A stretch of 46,212 nt of DNA. Origin: UBA932 sp031548545. GTDB taxonomy: Bacteria; Bacteroidota; Bacteroidia; Bacteroidales; UBA932. Location of the stretch: contig JAVBQY010000036.1 in assembly GCA_031548545.1 (NCBI GenBank), forward strand, positions 1 to 46,212, read 5' to 3'. This document shows positions 7,857 to 16,141 of the stretch, one piece after another (the first letter of the stretch is position 1; every line of letters begins with the position of its first letter). The notes under the pieces are model-generated. The model ran no database searches. It had not been told where the DNA came from and saw only the letters and a list, made by a program, of their open reading frames with translations. The position numbers and the translations under genes are program-made.

Positions 7857-8902
7857 TTATGATAAAAATTATTGAAATTAGTAATACTTTCTGTAATAAG
7901 TTTTATTGACTTATTATCCAATTTTTTAAACCAATCTATCTCTACTGTTTTTTTGATACCGGCCGGCCGGCTCCAGATTCCGGTCACTAAGCCTTTGTGT
8001 ATCACCACAGGACGGAAGATGCCGTTGCTGGAAATTGTACGGCGCAGATGTTCAGCCTGCAGGACAGCCGAACGGTCGCGGTAGCCCACCAGGTACTCAT
8101 CCCAGGCCGGGAGCAGAAAACTCCTTGCCGGCTGAGCCGGTGCTGCAGGGATACCGGATGGGAACCAATACTCCTGCCCTTCAAAATTTTCACTGATTAA
8201 TTGCGTTTTAACCAATTCCAGGGCTTGGCGGGCAGCTGCTGCAGAGAGTCCGCTCCACCAGGCAAAATCGGGCAGGGTGGCCGGACCATGTCCGGTGAAA
8301 TAGCGCAGGGCCAGCCTGGCTAAGGCCTCCTCTTTCGGCAGCAATGTCGCTTTAGGCGCCCGCAGGTCCAACAGCGCATAGGTTTGTTTTTTGCCTTTCA
8401 TGGCGCCGCTGCACACCAAGCCGTCCAATTCGGCGTTCATCATGATGTGGTAAATACGCCCGCCGCCGGTGCCTATCTTCTCCTTCTCCAACGCAGTGGC
8501 TATTTCTTCACGTGTCAGGTGCCGGCCATCGGCCAGGACCTTGACAATAATTTTATTGCTTTTTGTGTATTGCGCGTCGTCCAGTTCCAACTCCCGGTCG
8601 CGGGCCTTGAACTGCGCCTTGATCCGCTCCCTGGTCAGTTCCAGCATCCAACGGATATCAGTGGGGGAGACCAGGTGCCAGGTGGGCCGTAACACATGCG
8701 TGCGCAAAATCTCACCCTTATCACAGGCTGCGTTCACCAGGCTTTCCGTACAAGCAGGCAGGCGGACGCCAATCGCCCACTTTGACATATTCACATCCTG
8801 CGCCTGTATGGCGCCGAGCCGGGAAACAATCTCTCCGGCTGTTGTGCAATTGTTAAGGCTTAAGTGCTGGTTGGCCAGGCGAAGGGAGGAGATAGGAAAC
8901 AT
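7853..8902 (-). CDS. Winged-helix protein of the AlkZ/YcaQ (HTH_42) family
   Basis: A 349-residue cytoplasmic protein of the family that includes the DNA glycosylases AlkZ and YcaQ/AlkX, which release bases from interstrand crosslinks or bulky alkyl adducts. Family features include AIQAQDVNMSKWAIGVRL near residue 32, with the QxQ/QxD-like catalytic loop. HVLRPTWHLVSPTDIRWML near residue 70 and the LLPAWDEYLVGYRDRS segment in the C-terminal third also fit. Between them lie several small winged-helix units. Many members have no tested activity, so a repair role is inferred from the family. It stands alone, and no promoter box is obvious. Its last residues are AT-rich and Asn-rich (TESITNFNNFYHK), unlike the body of the gene, perhaps a recent change of the 3' end. 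Confidence 0.75.
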   Translation of the reverse strand: MFPISSLRLANQHLSLNNCTTAGEIVSRLGAIQAQDVNMSKWAIGVRLPACTESLVNAACDKGEILRTHVLRPTWHLVSPTDIRWMLELTRERIKAQFKARDRELELDDAQYTKSNKIIVKVLADGRHLTREEIATALEKEKIGTGGGRIYHIMMNAELDGLVCSGAMKGKKQTYALLDLRAPKATLLPKEEALARLALRYFTGHGPATLPDFAWWSGLSAAAARQALELVKTQLISENFEGQEYWFPSGIPAAPAQPARSFLLPAWDEYLVGYRDRSAVLQAEHLRRTISSNGIFRPVVIHKGLVTGIWSRPAGIKKTVEIDWFKKLDNKSIKLITESITNFNNFYHK

Positions 8903-8925
8903 ATAATGATTGATTTATCCTGTAA

Positions 8926-9033
8926 ATGTACAAAATATTTTGCCGTTTGCAACAGGCCGTAAATGAAGCTAAACAAGGAGAAGTAACCAGTGTGAAAACG
9001 CAAAAAGAATTGGAGGATTTGCTAAATTCTTGA
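8926..9033 (+). pseudogene. Remnant of an antitoxin-like gene
   Basis: The ATG at 8926 opens 35 codons ending ...AVNEAKQGEVTSVKTQ then KELEDLLNS. This resembles the C-terminal third of RelB/StbD-type antitoxins, which typically end with a short acidic helix after a GEVTS-like turn. A full antitoxin would be about 70-90 residues, so the N-terminal DNA-binding half is missing. The stop overlaps the toxin-like fragment that follows. I judge this a decayed toxin-antitoxin locus, from resemblance only. Confidence 0.4.
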
Positions 9034-9088
9034 TGAAAAAGTCATTGTGCAGATCATTGCGATCACCGGCCATTACAAGGATAAATAA
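9032..9088 (+). pseudogene. Remnant of a RelE/ParE-type toxin gene, C-terminal end only
   Basis: In the frame starting at 9032 the 18 codons DEKVIVQIIAITGHYKDK end in a stop at 9086-9088. A hydrophobic strand followed by (R/G)GHY near the C-terminus is the usual ending of RelE/ParE-superfamily toxins. Upstream in this frame there is a stop at 9023-9025, so about 70 N-terminal residues are gone. The deletion joins the 3' ends of both genes. The promoter of the GH88 gene begins right after it. Confidence 0.4.
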
Positions 9089-9095
9089 TTTTCAT

Positions 9096-9103
9096 TATAT
9101 TTG
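9096..9103 (+). promoter_or_regulatory. -7 box of the GH88 gene
   Basis: TATATTTG, 26 bases upstream of the ATG at 9130, just after the toxin remnant. No -33 match is visible. Confidence 0.55.
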
Positions 9104-9129
9104 TCAAATATATTGAAAAATACCTGCTT

Positions 9130-10326
9130 ATGCGTTTTATTCTCCGGCTCAGCCTGCTTGTTTGTATCCTGTTCCCCTTGTCCGCTCGTGCACAGGTCGA
9201 TATGGATCACTTGATAGACAGCACCATGCGTATTGCTGCCAGGCAATACGGCTACCTGGCCTCCACACTTCCCGCCGGCAGGGCGCCCAAAACATTCCAA
9301 CACGGGGAGCTGGTAACCTCCGGCACCGGCTGGTGGTGTAGCGGATTTTACCCGGGGACCCTGTGGTATTTATATGAATACTTAAAAGACAGTTCCTTGA
9401 AAGTTGAGGCCCTCCGCGCTACCGAACAGCTTGAAAAAGAAAAAGACAACAAAGGAACCCATGACCTGGGCTTTATGCTTTTCTGCAGCTACGGCAATGC
9501 TTACCGCCTTACCGGCAACCCGGCGTACAAAGCCATCATCCTGCAAGCGAGCCGCTCACTCAGCAGCCGTTACAACGCTACGGTAGAATGCATCAAATCA
9601 TGGGACAACCGTTCTGAAGGCTGGCTGTATCCCGTGATTATCGACAACATGATGAACTTGGAAATGTTACTCTGGGCGGCTAAAAATTCCGGCCATGCGG
9701 AGTTCGGCGCTATTGCCCGCCGCCATGCCGACAAGACTATGGCCAACCACTACCGCCCCGATTACAGCTGCTATCACGTATTGGACTATGACGCCACCAC
9801 CGGCGCCCTGAAAGGCCGTTATAACCTGCAGGGCTTGAATGACAACTCCAGCTGGTCACGCGGACAAGCCTGGGGTCTATATGGATATACCATGCTATAC
9901 CGCGAAACAAAAAACGAAATATACCTGCAGCAGGCCTGCAACATTGCCGATTTCCTGCTTGGGCACCCCCACCTGCCGGCCGACAAAATCCCTTACTGGG
10001 ACTACGACGCCCCGGATATCCCCAACGCCCTGCGCGACGCTTCTGCCGCCGCCATCATGGCTTCGGCGTTGATAGAGCTCTCACAATACGCCGGCAAAGC
10101 CGCTTCGGATAACTACCGCCAAACCGCCGGCACCATGCTCCGCAGCCTCTCATCACCCCAATACCTGGCCGAACCCGGCGCCAACGGCGGCTTCCTGCTC
10201 AAACACGGCGTAGGCTTCTTCAACGCCGGCTCCGAAGTCGACGTACCCCTCTCTTATGCGGACTATTACTTTGTAGAAGCGATGTTACGCTGGAAGAAAA
10301 CCTCAAACAATACTCCCCAATTTTAG
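9130..10326 (+). CDS. Glycoside hydrolase family 88, unsaturated glucuronyl hydrolase
   Basis: An exported 398-residue enzyme of GH88. These enzymes hydrate the C4-C5 double bond of the terminal unsaturated uronic acid left by polysaccharide lyases and so release the sugar. A signal peptide covers about 1-22 (ending SARAQ). The fold is an alpha6/alpha6 barrel. The two catalytic aspartates known in Bacillus unsaturated glucuronyl hydrolase (Asp88 and Asp149) correspond to Asp112 in HDLGFM and Asp172 in IIDNMMN, with nearly the same spacing (60 against 61). GTGWWCSGFYPG and NDNSSWSRGQAWGLYG are also typical. The natural substrate, for example glycosaminoglycan, ulvan or gellan fragments, is not readable. 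It is followed 4 bases later by a small exported protein, so the two are co-transcribed. No lyase or SusCD pair is nearby. Confidence 0.92.
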   Translation: MRFILRLSLLVCILFPLSARAQVDMDHLIDSTMRIAARQYGYLASTLPAGRAPKTFQHGELVTSGTGWWCSGFYPGTLWYLYEYLKDSSLKVEALRATEQLEKEKDNKGTHDLGFMLFCSYGNAYRLTGNPAYKAIILQASRSLSSRYNATVECIKSWDNRSEGWLYPVIIDNMMNLEMLLWAAKNSGHAEFGAIARRHADKTMANHYRPDYSCYHVLDYDATTGALKGRYNLQGLNDNSSWSRGQAWGLYGYTMLYRETKNEIYLQQACNIADFLLGHPHLPADKIPYWDYDAPDIPNALRDASAAAIMASALIELSQYAGKAASDNYRQTAGTMLRSLSSPQYLAEPGANGGFLLKHGVGFFNAGSEVDVPLSYADYYFVEAMLRWKKTSNNTPQF

Positions 10327-10330
10327 CCCT

Positions 10331-10927
10331 ATGCGACAACTACTTTACCTCCTTTTTCTATCCATTCTACCGCTCGGCGCCCTCAAGGCGCAACAGCCGT
10401 CTCCGTACCAGGAAACAGCCCTTCGTATCGGCCAAAAAACCTACATCATACGCGATATCCCCAGCCGTTACACCAGGCTCATGCAAGACAGCAGCAATGT
10501 CTGGCTGAAAGATTCTACCCAATGGCTCTCCGTCAACCTTCCACATCCGGCCATCTACAACAAACCTTACCAAGTCGATGCCGGCATAAAAATAGACAGC
10601 GTACTACTGCTGCAGGTCTTCCGCAAAAAACCGCAACGCCTGGAGGAGTTGCGGCAAACAGAACAGCCGCTGATTTATAGCTACTTAATAGACAAAGAAA
10701 GCGGCCGGATAGTAGAGGTGATGTTTGACCTGACGCCCGGCAGCCAACTTACACTGGTGGAACTTTACATGATAGAGGCGGGGCTGAAAAGCATTGTCCG
10801 GTTTAACGACTTCCTGTTCGAAGATGAAAACGATACGCTGGAAAATATAAAAGCCCGATATTTTATCCGCCGGCACGCCCATATAGAATTCAAGAAGGTA
10901 AAATTCTTTGATATGAGTACCTTATAG
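10331..10927 (+). CDS. Small exported protein of unknown function, co-transcribed with GH88
   Basis: A 198-residue protein with a clear signal peptide (about 1-20, ending LKAQ). The mature part is hydrophilic with alternating strands; it contains YSYLIDKESGRIVEVMFDL and ELYMIEAGLKSIVRFNDFLF. I do not recognise a named family. It begins 4 bases after the GH88 stop, so it is translated from the same message and may serve the same exported process. Its last codons overlap by 6 bases with the end of the convergent isomerase-like gene (10922-10927), leaving no room for a separate terminator between them. Confidence 0.65.
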   Translation: MRQLLYLLFLSILPLGALKAQQPSPYQETALRIGQKTYIIRDIPSRYTRLMQDSSNVWLKDSTQWLSVNLPHPAIYNKPYQVDAGIKIDSVLLLQVFRKKPQRLEELRQTEQPLIYSYLIDKESGRIVEVMFDLTPGSQLTLVELYMIEAGLKSIVRFNDFLFEDENDTLENIKARYFIRRHAHIEFKKVKFFDMSTL

Positions 10928-12145
10928 GTTACGCTCAAAAAAAGCCTGCAAACGATCACCGTAATCTCCCTGCAGCAACACATGGTGGTTGCCCAGCGGA
11001 CGCTTCATGAAATAATCTGCCGGTGCATCAAGCCGTACCCGCACCTGCGTGCGGCACATATTCACGTTATCCGTATTTTCCAGCAAAGCGCCGGTCGAAA
11101 GATAATATTGATCCAGGCCCTTGCCGCCGCAGCGCAACAACGTGATCCGCCCCTCCGGCAATATCCCCTGTATCGCCACGCCTATGCCGGACTCAAAATG
11201 ACTGCGGATAATATATTCCTTGCTCTGCTTCAGCCCTATCGTACAATGCGCCCAGACCATTTCACCTGTCCGTGCGTTAATCATAGAAGGGTTGGCCATA
11301 AAGCCGGTCACGCCGGTCAATACCTTTGCCAGCAGCAGGCTAAATACGGTCTGTAAATCGCCTTCACAACCACTGATAATTCCTTCGTCATTCAGCAGCG
11401 CCAGGGCCAGACACCCGGTGGTAGCCTTCTCGCCCAACAACTGAAAACAACTCAACGAAACGGCATCCAGCCGCTCCTCCTCACAAAGCCGGCGCAGGGC
11501 CAGGTACACGCGCAGCGCCTTGCGTATATCTTCAGGACCCGCCTCACAACAAGCGCGGGCATTAGACGTAAACCGCCCATATAATTCCTCCGTCATCGCC
11601 TCCGTCACCTGCTCATAATACCCATACAAACGCTCCAGCGCGATATCCACAAACCGCACCCCCCAACGCTGCCGCGCCGCCTCATAATCCACCCCGCTGG
11701 CCACCAGCCAGGAGGAGGGCGTTCCTACCACCCCGATACGCGAACGCCCCAGGGTCCTTCGCACGCTGAAATCATGATACAACACCTGCACCCGTTCCAG
11801 CATAGCGCCGATATCCCCATGCAGGATCTCACACTTTAATCCCTTTCCGTGCAGCCAGGCGGCGATCTCCAGCGAGGCCGCCAGCGAATTCTGCAAGCCG
11901 TCGGCCAGGAGCAGGGCGGGTTGCGGAAGGATGGCGTAATGATCAACCACTGCCTGTTCCACCCCTCCCGTTGCTATAAACACCAGCTTAAAATCATCTT
12001 CGCCCAGGGCCGCCGCCACTTCCGGCTCCACCATCTTTACGGTGAAATGCTGCGCCAGGGCCTCTAACAAAGACCGGTGCGCGCTTTGCACGGCCGTTGA
12101 CTCATGCAGATAAGAAGCAAAAGTAATCAGGTGTATGGTTTCCAT
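10922..12145 (-). CDS. L-fucose/L-arabinose isomerase-like protein
   Basis: A 407-residue cytoplasmic protein resembling the fucose isomerase family (COG2407), metal-dependent aldose-ketose isomerases. The C-terminal domain contains SGCEGDLQTVFSLLLAKVLTG, where the CEGD acidic residues are expected metal ligands, followed by MVWAHCTIGL with a conserved His. The N-terminal part has Rossmann-like segments (KLVFIATGGVEQ and RRTLGRSRIGVVGTPSSWL). It is shorter than FucI (about 590 residues), as is usual for this subgroup. It starts 9 bases after the stop of the antiporter gene, so the two form one transcription unit, an odd pairing with no sugar kinase, aldolase or permease nearby. Substrate is unknown. 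Confidence 0.75.
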   Translation of the reverse strand: METIHLITFASYLHESTAVQSAHRSLLEALAQHFTVKMVEPEVAAALGEDDFKLVFIATGGVEQAVVDHYAILPQPALLLADGLQNSLAASLEIAAWLHGKGLKCEILHGDIGAMLERVQVLYHDFSVRRTLGRSRIGVVGTPSSWLVASGVDYEAARQRWGVRFVDIALERLYGYYEQVTEAMTEELYGRFTSNARACCEAGPEDIRKALRVYLALRRLCEEERLDAVSLSCFQLLGEKATTGCLALALLNDEGIISGCEGDLQTVFSLLLAKVLTGVTGFMANPSMINARTGEMVWAHCTIGLKQSKEYIIRSHFESGIGVAIQGILPEGRITLLRCGGKGLDQYYLSTGALLENTDNVNMCRTQVRVRLDAPADYFMKRPLGNHHVLLQGDYGDRLQAFFERNL

Positions 12146-12154
12146 TGTATCGTA

Positions 12155-14299
12155 TTATTTTTTCTTGAACAAACGGCCTATCGTCTTCTCCAGATCCTCT
12201 ACCATAGAACCCTGGTTGGGCAACATCGTCGGATTCGTAAAATCCACTCCGTCTTCCGGCACACCGCTCTGTATAGGATAAACGAGGATAAAACCCGACT
12301 CGGAAAAATACTTGTTGAGCAACTGCGGCACCTTAGGCATACTGTCATTATACGACGGGTGGTTCTTGCGGCTGAGCACGATCAGCAAATTATCGTCCGG
12401 CTTTACATCACGCGCCAGGATCAGGAAATCATCCCAATCATCAAACGTATTAAATTCCGCATTCACCGGATGTTTGGCATTGATTTTCCGGAGATAATCC
12501 ATAGTTCCTTTCGAGGAATAAAACACCAGCTTAGCCCCGGTATTCCGTCCTATATTCCACACCTTCACCAGCCAAAACGCAAAACCGATTTCGCGCTCCG
12601 CCTTCTCGGGAACAATCACCAAATGACGCTTTACGGTAGCCAACGGCTGCGTCGCCTTGTAGATCAACGTCGTTGTATTACAATTCGTCAAAATCCCCTC
12701 CGTCAGATTGCCCAGAAAAGAACCCGTAATACCCTTATTACGATGCAGCCCCAGAATCAGGTCGCTGATCCGGTGCTCACGCACGACACCCGTAATGGCA
12801 TTCACAATATTCGAATCATAACGCATCAACTCTATCAGGCTGTTATCTGTAGCCGCCGCCGTTTCCGCCGCCCGGTCCAGAATTTTTTTCGCCTCCTTCT
12901 CCGCACTGTTGCCCGTCTTGCTGTTCGGGATAACGTGCAGGGCATACAAGCCGTTGCGGTTCTTCTTTGATTTCACCGTTACACAAAGGTCTACCAGTTC
13001 GGCCGCGCGTTCCACATCATGCACCGGCATTAAAATGCGCTCTTCCGCCGCATCTTCCGGATCATCATTCGCCTGGGATACCGCCATATTCTTCGCCCCG
13101 CGCTGCGCTGCGAAAGAAGCCACCGTACAACTGATCAATATCGTAATAATCGTGCCGTTAAGCACACTGTCATTCAACAACCTTATCGGCTCACCCAGCG
13201 CATCATTACCAAGGACAATATTATAGCCCACCAGCACAATAGCCAGCGTAGCCGCCGCATGGGCGCTGCTCAGCCCGAAGATCAGGCTCCGCTCATCGGC
13301 CGAAAAACGGAAGGTTTTCTGCGTAAACCAGGCCGCCATAAACTTTGACAACAAGGCCACGGCCGTCATGATTCCGGCCACCTCAAGGGTCTCCCAATCC
13401 TTGAAAAAAGCGCGGTAATCAATCAACATCCCCACCCCGATCAGGAAGAACGGAATGAACAGGGCGTTCCCCACAAAACCTATGCGGTTCATCAGGGGCG
13501 AGGTATGCGGAATCAGGCGGTTAAGCGAGAGCCCCGCCAAAAACGCCCCGATAATCGGTTCCACCCCTGCCGCTTCGGCTAAAAACGCGGCCAGGAACAA
13601 CATCCCCAGCACAAAAATATACTGGGTAATATTATCATCATACTGTTTAAAAAACCAGCGCCCGACCACAGGAAACACAAAAATCACAATAGCGGCGAAG
13701 AGCAGGAAAGAAACGCTCAACTGCCACCAGAAACCGCTGGACAAATTCCCCGCGGCCAGCCCGGCAATCACCGCCAGCACCAGCAGCGCCAGGGTATCGG
13801 TAATTACCGTACCGCCCACCGTGATGGTCACCGCCCGGTTCTTCGCCACCCCCATCCGGCTCACCATCGGGTAAGCAATAAGGGTATGTGAGGCGAACAT
13901 ACTGGCCATCAGTATGGAACTCAATAAAGGAAAATGCATCAGATAATGGCTGGCCAGAAATCCCAAAGCCATGGGTATCAAAAAAGTATACAAACCAAAC
14001 AAAAGGCTTTTCCCGCTATTCTTCTTAAACTCCGTACGGTCTATTTCCAGGCCTGCTAAAAACATGATATACAACAAACCAACCGTCCCGAACAGAATAA
14101 TACTGCTGTCGCGCAGCACCAGGTTAAAGCCATGGGGGCCGATCACCGCCCCGGCGATAATCAGACCGATCAGGTGCGGGATACGCAATTTGTTCAGCAG
14201 AATAGGGGCAAAAAGGATGATGAACAGTATTAACGAAAAGATTAACACCGGATTATCAAGTGGTAACGAAAGATGTAAGCGGTTGAATATTTCATTCAT
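12155..14299 (-). CDS. Cation:proton antiporter (CPA2 family) with C-terminal USP-like domains
   Basis: A 714-residue inner membrane protein. The first about 400 residues contain some twelve membrane helices of the Kef/NapA type, including KLRIPHLIGLIIAGAVIGPHG and EAAGVEPIIGAFLAGLSLNRL. The rest is soluble. It starts at EERILMPVHDVERAAELVDL and contains LVIVPEKAEREIGFAF, resembling one or two universal-stress-protein domains that may gate the transporter. It should exchange Na+ or K+ for protons. The frame is open to an ATG at 14317, but a -7 box (14306-14313) lies within that extension. The ATG at 14299 (MNEIFNRLHLSL) is therefore the likely start, leaving almost no leader. It leads the operon with the isomerase-like gene. 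Confidence 0.88.
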   Translation of the reverse strand: MNEIFNRLHLSLPLDNPVLIFSLILFIILFAPILLNKLRIPHLIGLIIAGAVIGPHGFNLVLRDSSIILFGTVGLLYIMFLAGLEIDRTEFKKNSGKSLLFGLYTFLIPMALGFLASHYLMHFPLLSSILMASMFASHTLIAYPMVSRMGVAKNRAVTITVGGTVITDTLALLVLAVIAGLAAGNLSSGFWWQLSVSFLLFAAIVIFVFPVVGRWFFKQYDDNITQYIFVLGMLFLAAFLAEAAGVEPIIGAFLAGLSLNRLIPHTSPLMNRIGFVGNALFIPFFLIGVGMLIDYRAFFKDWETLEVAGIMTAVALLSKFMAAWFTQKTFRFSADERSLIFGLSSAHAAATLAIVLVGYNIVLGNDALGEPIRLLNDSVLNGTIITILISCTVASFAAQRGAKNMAVSQANDDPEDAAEERILMPVHDVERAAELVDLCVTVKSKKNRNGLYALHVIPNSKTGNSAEKEAKKILDRAAETAAATDNSLIELMRYDSNIVNAITGVVREHRISDLILGLHRNKGITGSFLGNLTEGILTNCNTTTLIYKATQPLATVKRHLVIVPEKAEREIGFAFWLVKVWNIGRNTGAKLVFYSSKGTMDYLRKINAKHPVNAEFNTFDDWDDFLILARDVKPDDNLLIVLSRKNHPSYNDSMPKVPQLLNKYFSESGFILVYPIQSGVPEDGVDFTNPTMLPNQGSMVEDLEKTIGRLFKKK

Positions 14300-14302
14300 A
14301 AT

Positions 14303-14333
14303 TTTCAAAGATACCATTTTTTAGTTAACTTTG
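14303..14333 (+). promoter_or_regulatory. Promoter of the ATPase-DUF4276 cassette
   Basis: TTTC (14303-14306), 19 bases, then TAACTTTG (14326-14333), followed 26 bases later by the ATG at 14360. Its -33 box overlaps the -7 box of the divergent antiporter promoter and vice versa. Confidence 0.6.
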
Positions 14334-14337
14334 CAAG
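14306..14337 (-). promoter_or_regulatory. Promoter of the antiporter-isomerase operon
   Basis: Minus strand: CTTG (14334-14337), 20 bases, then TATCTTTG (14306-14313). The ATG at 14299 is only 6 bases after the box. The promoter is interlocked with the divergent promoter of the ATPase gene. Confidence 0.6.
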
Positions 14338-14359
14338 TCAACAACTTAAATTTTCTCGG

Positions 14360-15544
14360 ATGAAAATAGAAAGTATTAGACTTAGGAACTTCAAGACCTT
14401 TCAGGAATTAGAAATAAGGGACTTACCTTCGCTGGCTATTTTTACCGGGGCCAATGGCGTAGGGAAAACCACCCTTTTTGACGTCTTCGGTTTTTTAAGT
14501 GATGCCTTGAAAAACAATGTCCGGCATGCTCTTCAGAAAAGAGGCGGATTTAAAGAAGTTATTAGTAGAGGACAAAGCGGCACTATTGAAATAGAGTTGC
14601 AGTTCCGGTTAGAGATAGCAAATAAGGAGCGCTTGGTCACCTATCACCTGGAAATCGGAGAAGAAGCAGGAAAGCCAATCATAGAGAGAGAAATTTTAAG
14701 ATACAAAAGAGGACCGTATGGTTCGCCATACCGTTTTCTTGATTTTTCAAAAGGCAGCGGGTATGCTATCAGCAACGAAGAAGACTTTGATAAAAAAGAT
14801 GAAGACCTGAACAGAGATAATCAAAAATTGGGGTCTCCCGATATATTAGCCATTAAAGGACTTGGGCAGTTTGATAAATTTAAAGCGGCCAATGCCTTCA
14901 GAAGTTTTATTGAGAATTGGCATGTGTCTGATTTTCACATAGCCGATGCGCGTCCCAGCCAGGAGACAGGCTATGCTGAACACCTTTCTACCACGGGCGA
15001 AAACTTATCTTTAGTCGCTCAATACATGTACGAAAACCATCGTGATATATTCAATGTTATACTGGAAAAAATGAAAGCCAGAGTTCCCGGAATCAGCAAT
15101 GTTTCTGCGGAATCCACATTAGATGGACGAATCGTACTGAGATTTCAGGACGGATCGTTTAAAGATCCTTTTATCGCCAACTTCGTATCAGATGGTACTA
15201 TTAAGATGTTTGCCTATTTGTTATTACTCCACGACCCCAACCCTCATCCCTTCTTATGTATTGAAGAACCCGAAAACCAATTATACCCCAATCTTCTGGT
15301 TGAATTATTAGAAGAATTCCGGCTTTATGCCCAACGAGGAGGTCAGGTCTTCGTATCATCCCATTCTCCGGATTTGCTCAATGGCGCTCATCCCGAAGAG
15401 GCATATTGGTTAGTAAAAGAAAAGGGGTACAGTAAAATCGAACGGGCATCCAATCATCCGGAAATAAAAGCACTATTTGACGCCGGCGATCAATTGGGTT
15501 ATCTCTGGAAACAAGGTTATTTTAGAGGAAATACACGCCGTTAG
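14360..15544 (+). CDS. AAA/ABC-type ATPase (AAA_15/21), probable defence-module subunit
   Basis: A 394-residue cytoplasmic ATPase of the RecF/SMC-like AAA_15/AAA_21 group. It opens with MKIESIRLRNFKTF, the usual start of this group. Walker A is GANGVGKTT at 30-38, and a signature-like FVSDGTIKMFAYLL lies near 275. Walker B is LCIEEPENQLYPNLL near 300, and the switch histidine is in FVSSHSPDLL near 332. Such ATPases work with TOPRIM or other nucleases in OLD, PARIS and related anti-phage systems. The next gene, 2 bases later, encodes a DUF4276 protein with TOPRIM-like acidic motifs, so the two very likely act as one complex. The cassette is AT-richer than its flanks, which suggests horizontal acquisition. 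The defence role is inferred from this context. Confidence 0.85.
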   Translation: MKIESIRLRNFKTFQELEIRDLPSLAIFTGANGVGKTTLFDVFGFLSDALKNNVRHALQKRGGFKEVISRGQSGTIEIELQFRLEIANKERLVTYHLEIGEEAGKPIIEREILRYKRGPYGSPYRFLDFSKGSGYAISNEEDFDKKDEDLNRDNQKLGSPDILAIKGLGQFDKFKAANAFRSFIENWHVSDFHIADARPSQETGYAEHLSTTGENLSLVAQYMYENHRDIFNVILEKMKARVPGISNVSAESTLDGRIVLRFQDGSFKDPFIANFVSDGTIKMFAYLLLLHDPNPHPFLCIEEPENQLYPNLLVELLEEFRLYAQRGGQVFVSSHSPDLLNGAHPEEAYWLVKEKGYSKIERASNHPEIKALFDAGDQLGYLWKQGYFRGNTRR

Positions 15545-15546
15545 TA

Positions 15547-16125
15547 ATGAATTCAACAGTTATAGAAATACTAACGGAAGAACCTTCTATGGAGAATTTC
15601 CTTCGGGTAATTCTACCGAAAATTTTACCGGAAGATTATGCTCTTGATACGAATTGCTTTATCAGGCCCCACGAAGGGAAAAGCGATTTGCAAAAATCTA
15701 TCAGGACAAAGATAAAAGCTTGGCCGCATTATGGCTATCCGGTGAAAGTCCTCATCATACATGACCAAGACTCCAATGATTGTAAGCAACTAAAATCCTC
15801 TTTGCTGGAACTTTTTAAAGATACGACAATCCCCGTTATAGTGCGTATAGCCTGTAGAGAATTAGAAAACTGGTATTTGGGCGATATGCCGGCCATAGAG
15901 GCAGCCTACCCGGACACGAAAGCCTCATCACTGAAAGCAAAAAGTAAATACCGCAATCCTGATAAGCTATTTGGTGCTTTTGAGATGAATGAACTCACTA
16001 AAAATTTCGGCAAAACACACGCCTCCAGAGTAATACCTCAATATATGGAAATGGATAAAAATAACTCTATTAGTTTCAGACACTTACTGAGCGGCCTGCG
16101 CAAATTAATAGATATTAAGACCTAA
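15547..16125 (+). CDS. DUF4276 family protein, TOPRIM-like nuclease candidate
   Basis: A 192-residue cytoplasmic protein. The pattern of acidic residues is TOPRIM-like: an N-terminal Glu motif ILTEEPSME (Glu11/12), then a hydrophobic strand ending VLIIHDQDSNDC with the DxD pair Asp73 and Asp75. CRELENWYLGD at 103-113 is typical of DUF4276. TOPRIM folds cut or join nucleic acid phosphodiester bonds with Mg2+. Here the fold would be the effector partner of the ATPase encoded 2 bases upstream, a split version of the one-chain OLD nuclease. Activity is inferred, not shown. After its stop a new promoter drives the acyl-CoA synthetase, so the cassette is exactly two genes. Confidence 0.75.
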   Translation: MNSTVIEILTEEPSMENFLRVILPKILPEDYALDTNCFIRPHEGKSDLQKSIRTKIKAWPHYGYPVKVLIIHDQDSNDCKQLKSSLLELFKDTTIPVIVRIACRELENWYLGDMPAIEAAYPDTKASSLKAKSKYRNPDKLFGAFEMNELTKNFGKTHASRVIPQYMEMDKNNSISFRHLLSGLRKLIDIKT

Positions 16126-16141
16126 GTTTATTAAATTGTCT

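Noticed and set aside
12104..12970. Long plus-strand frame (288 codons) opposite the antiporter and isomerase genes
   Set aside because: Antisense shadow rich in Arg and His with no recognisable family; the minus-strand antiporter is well supported.
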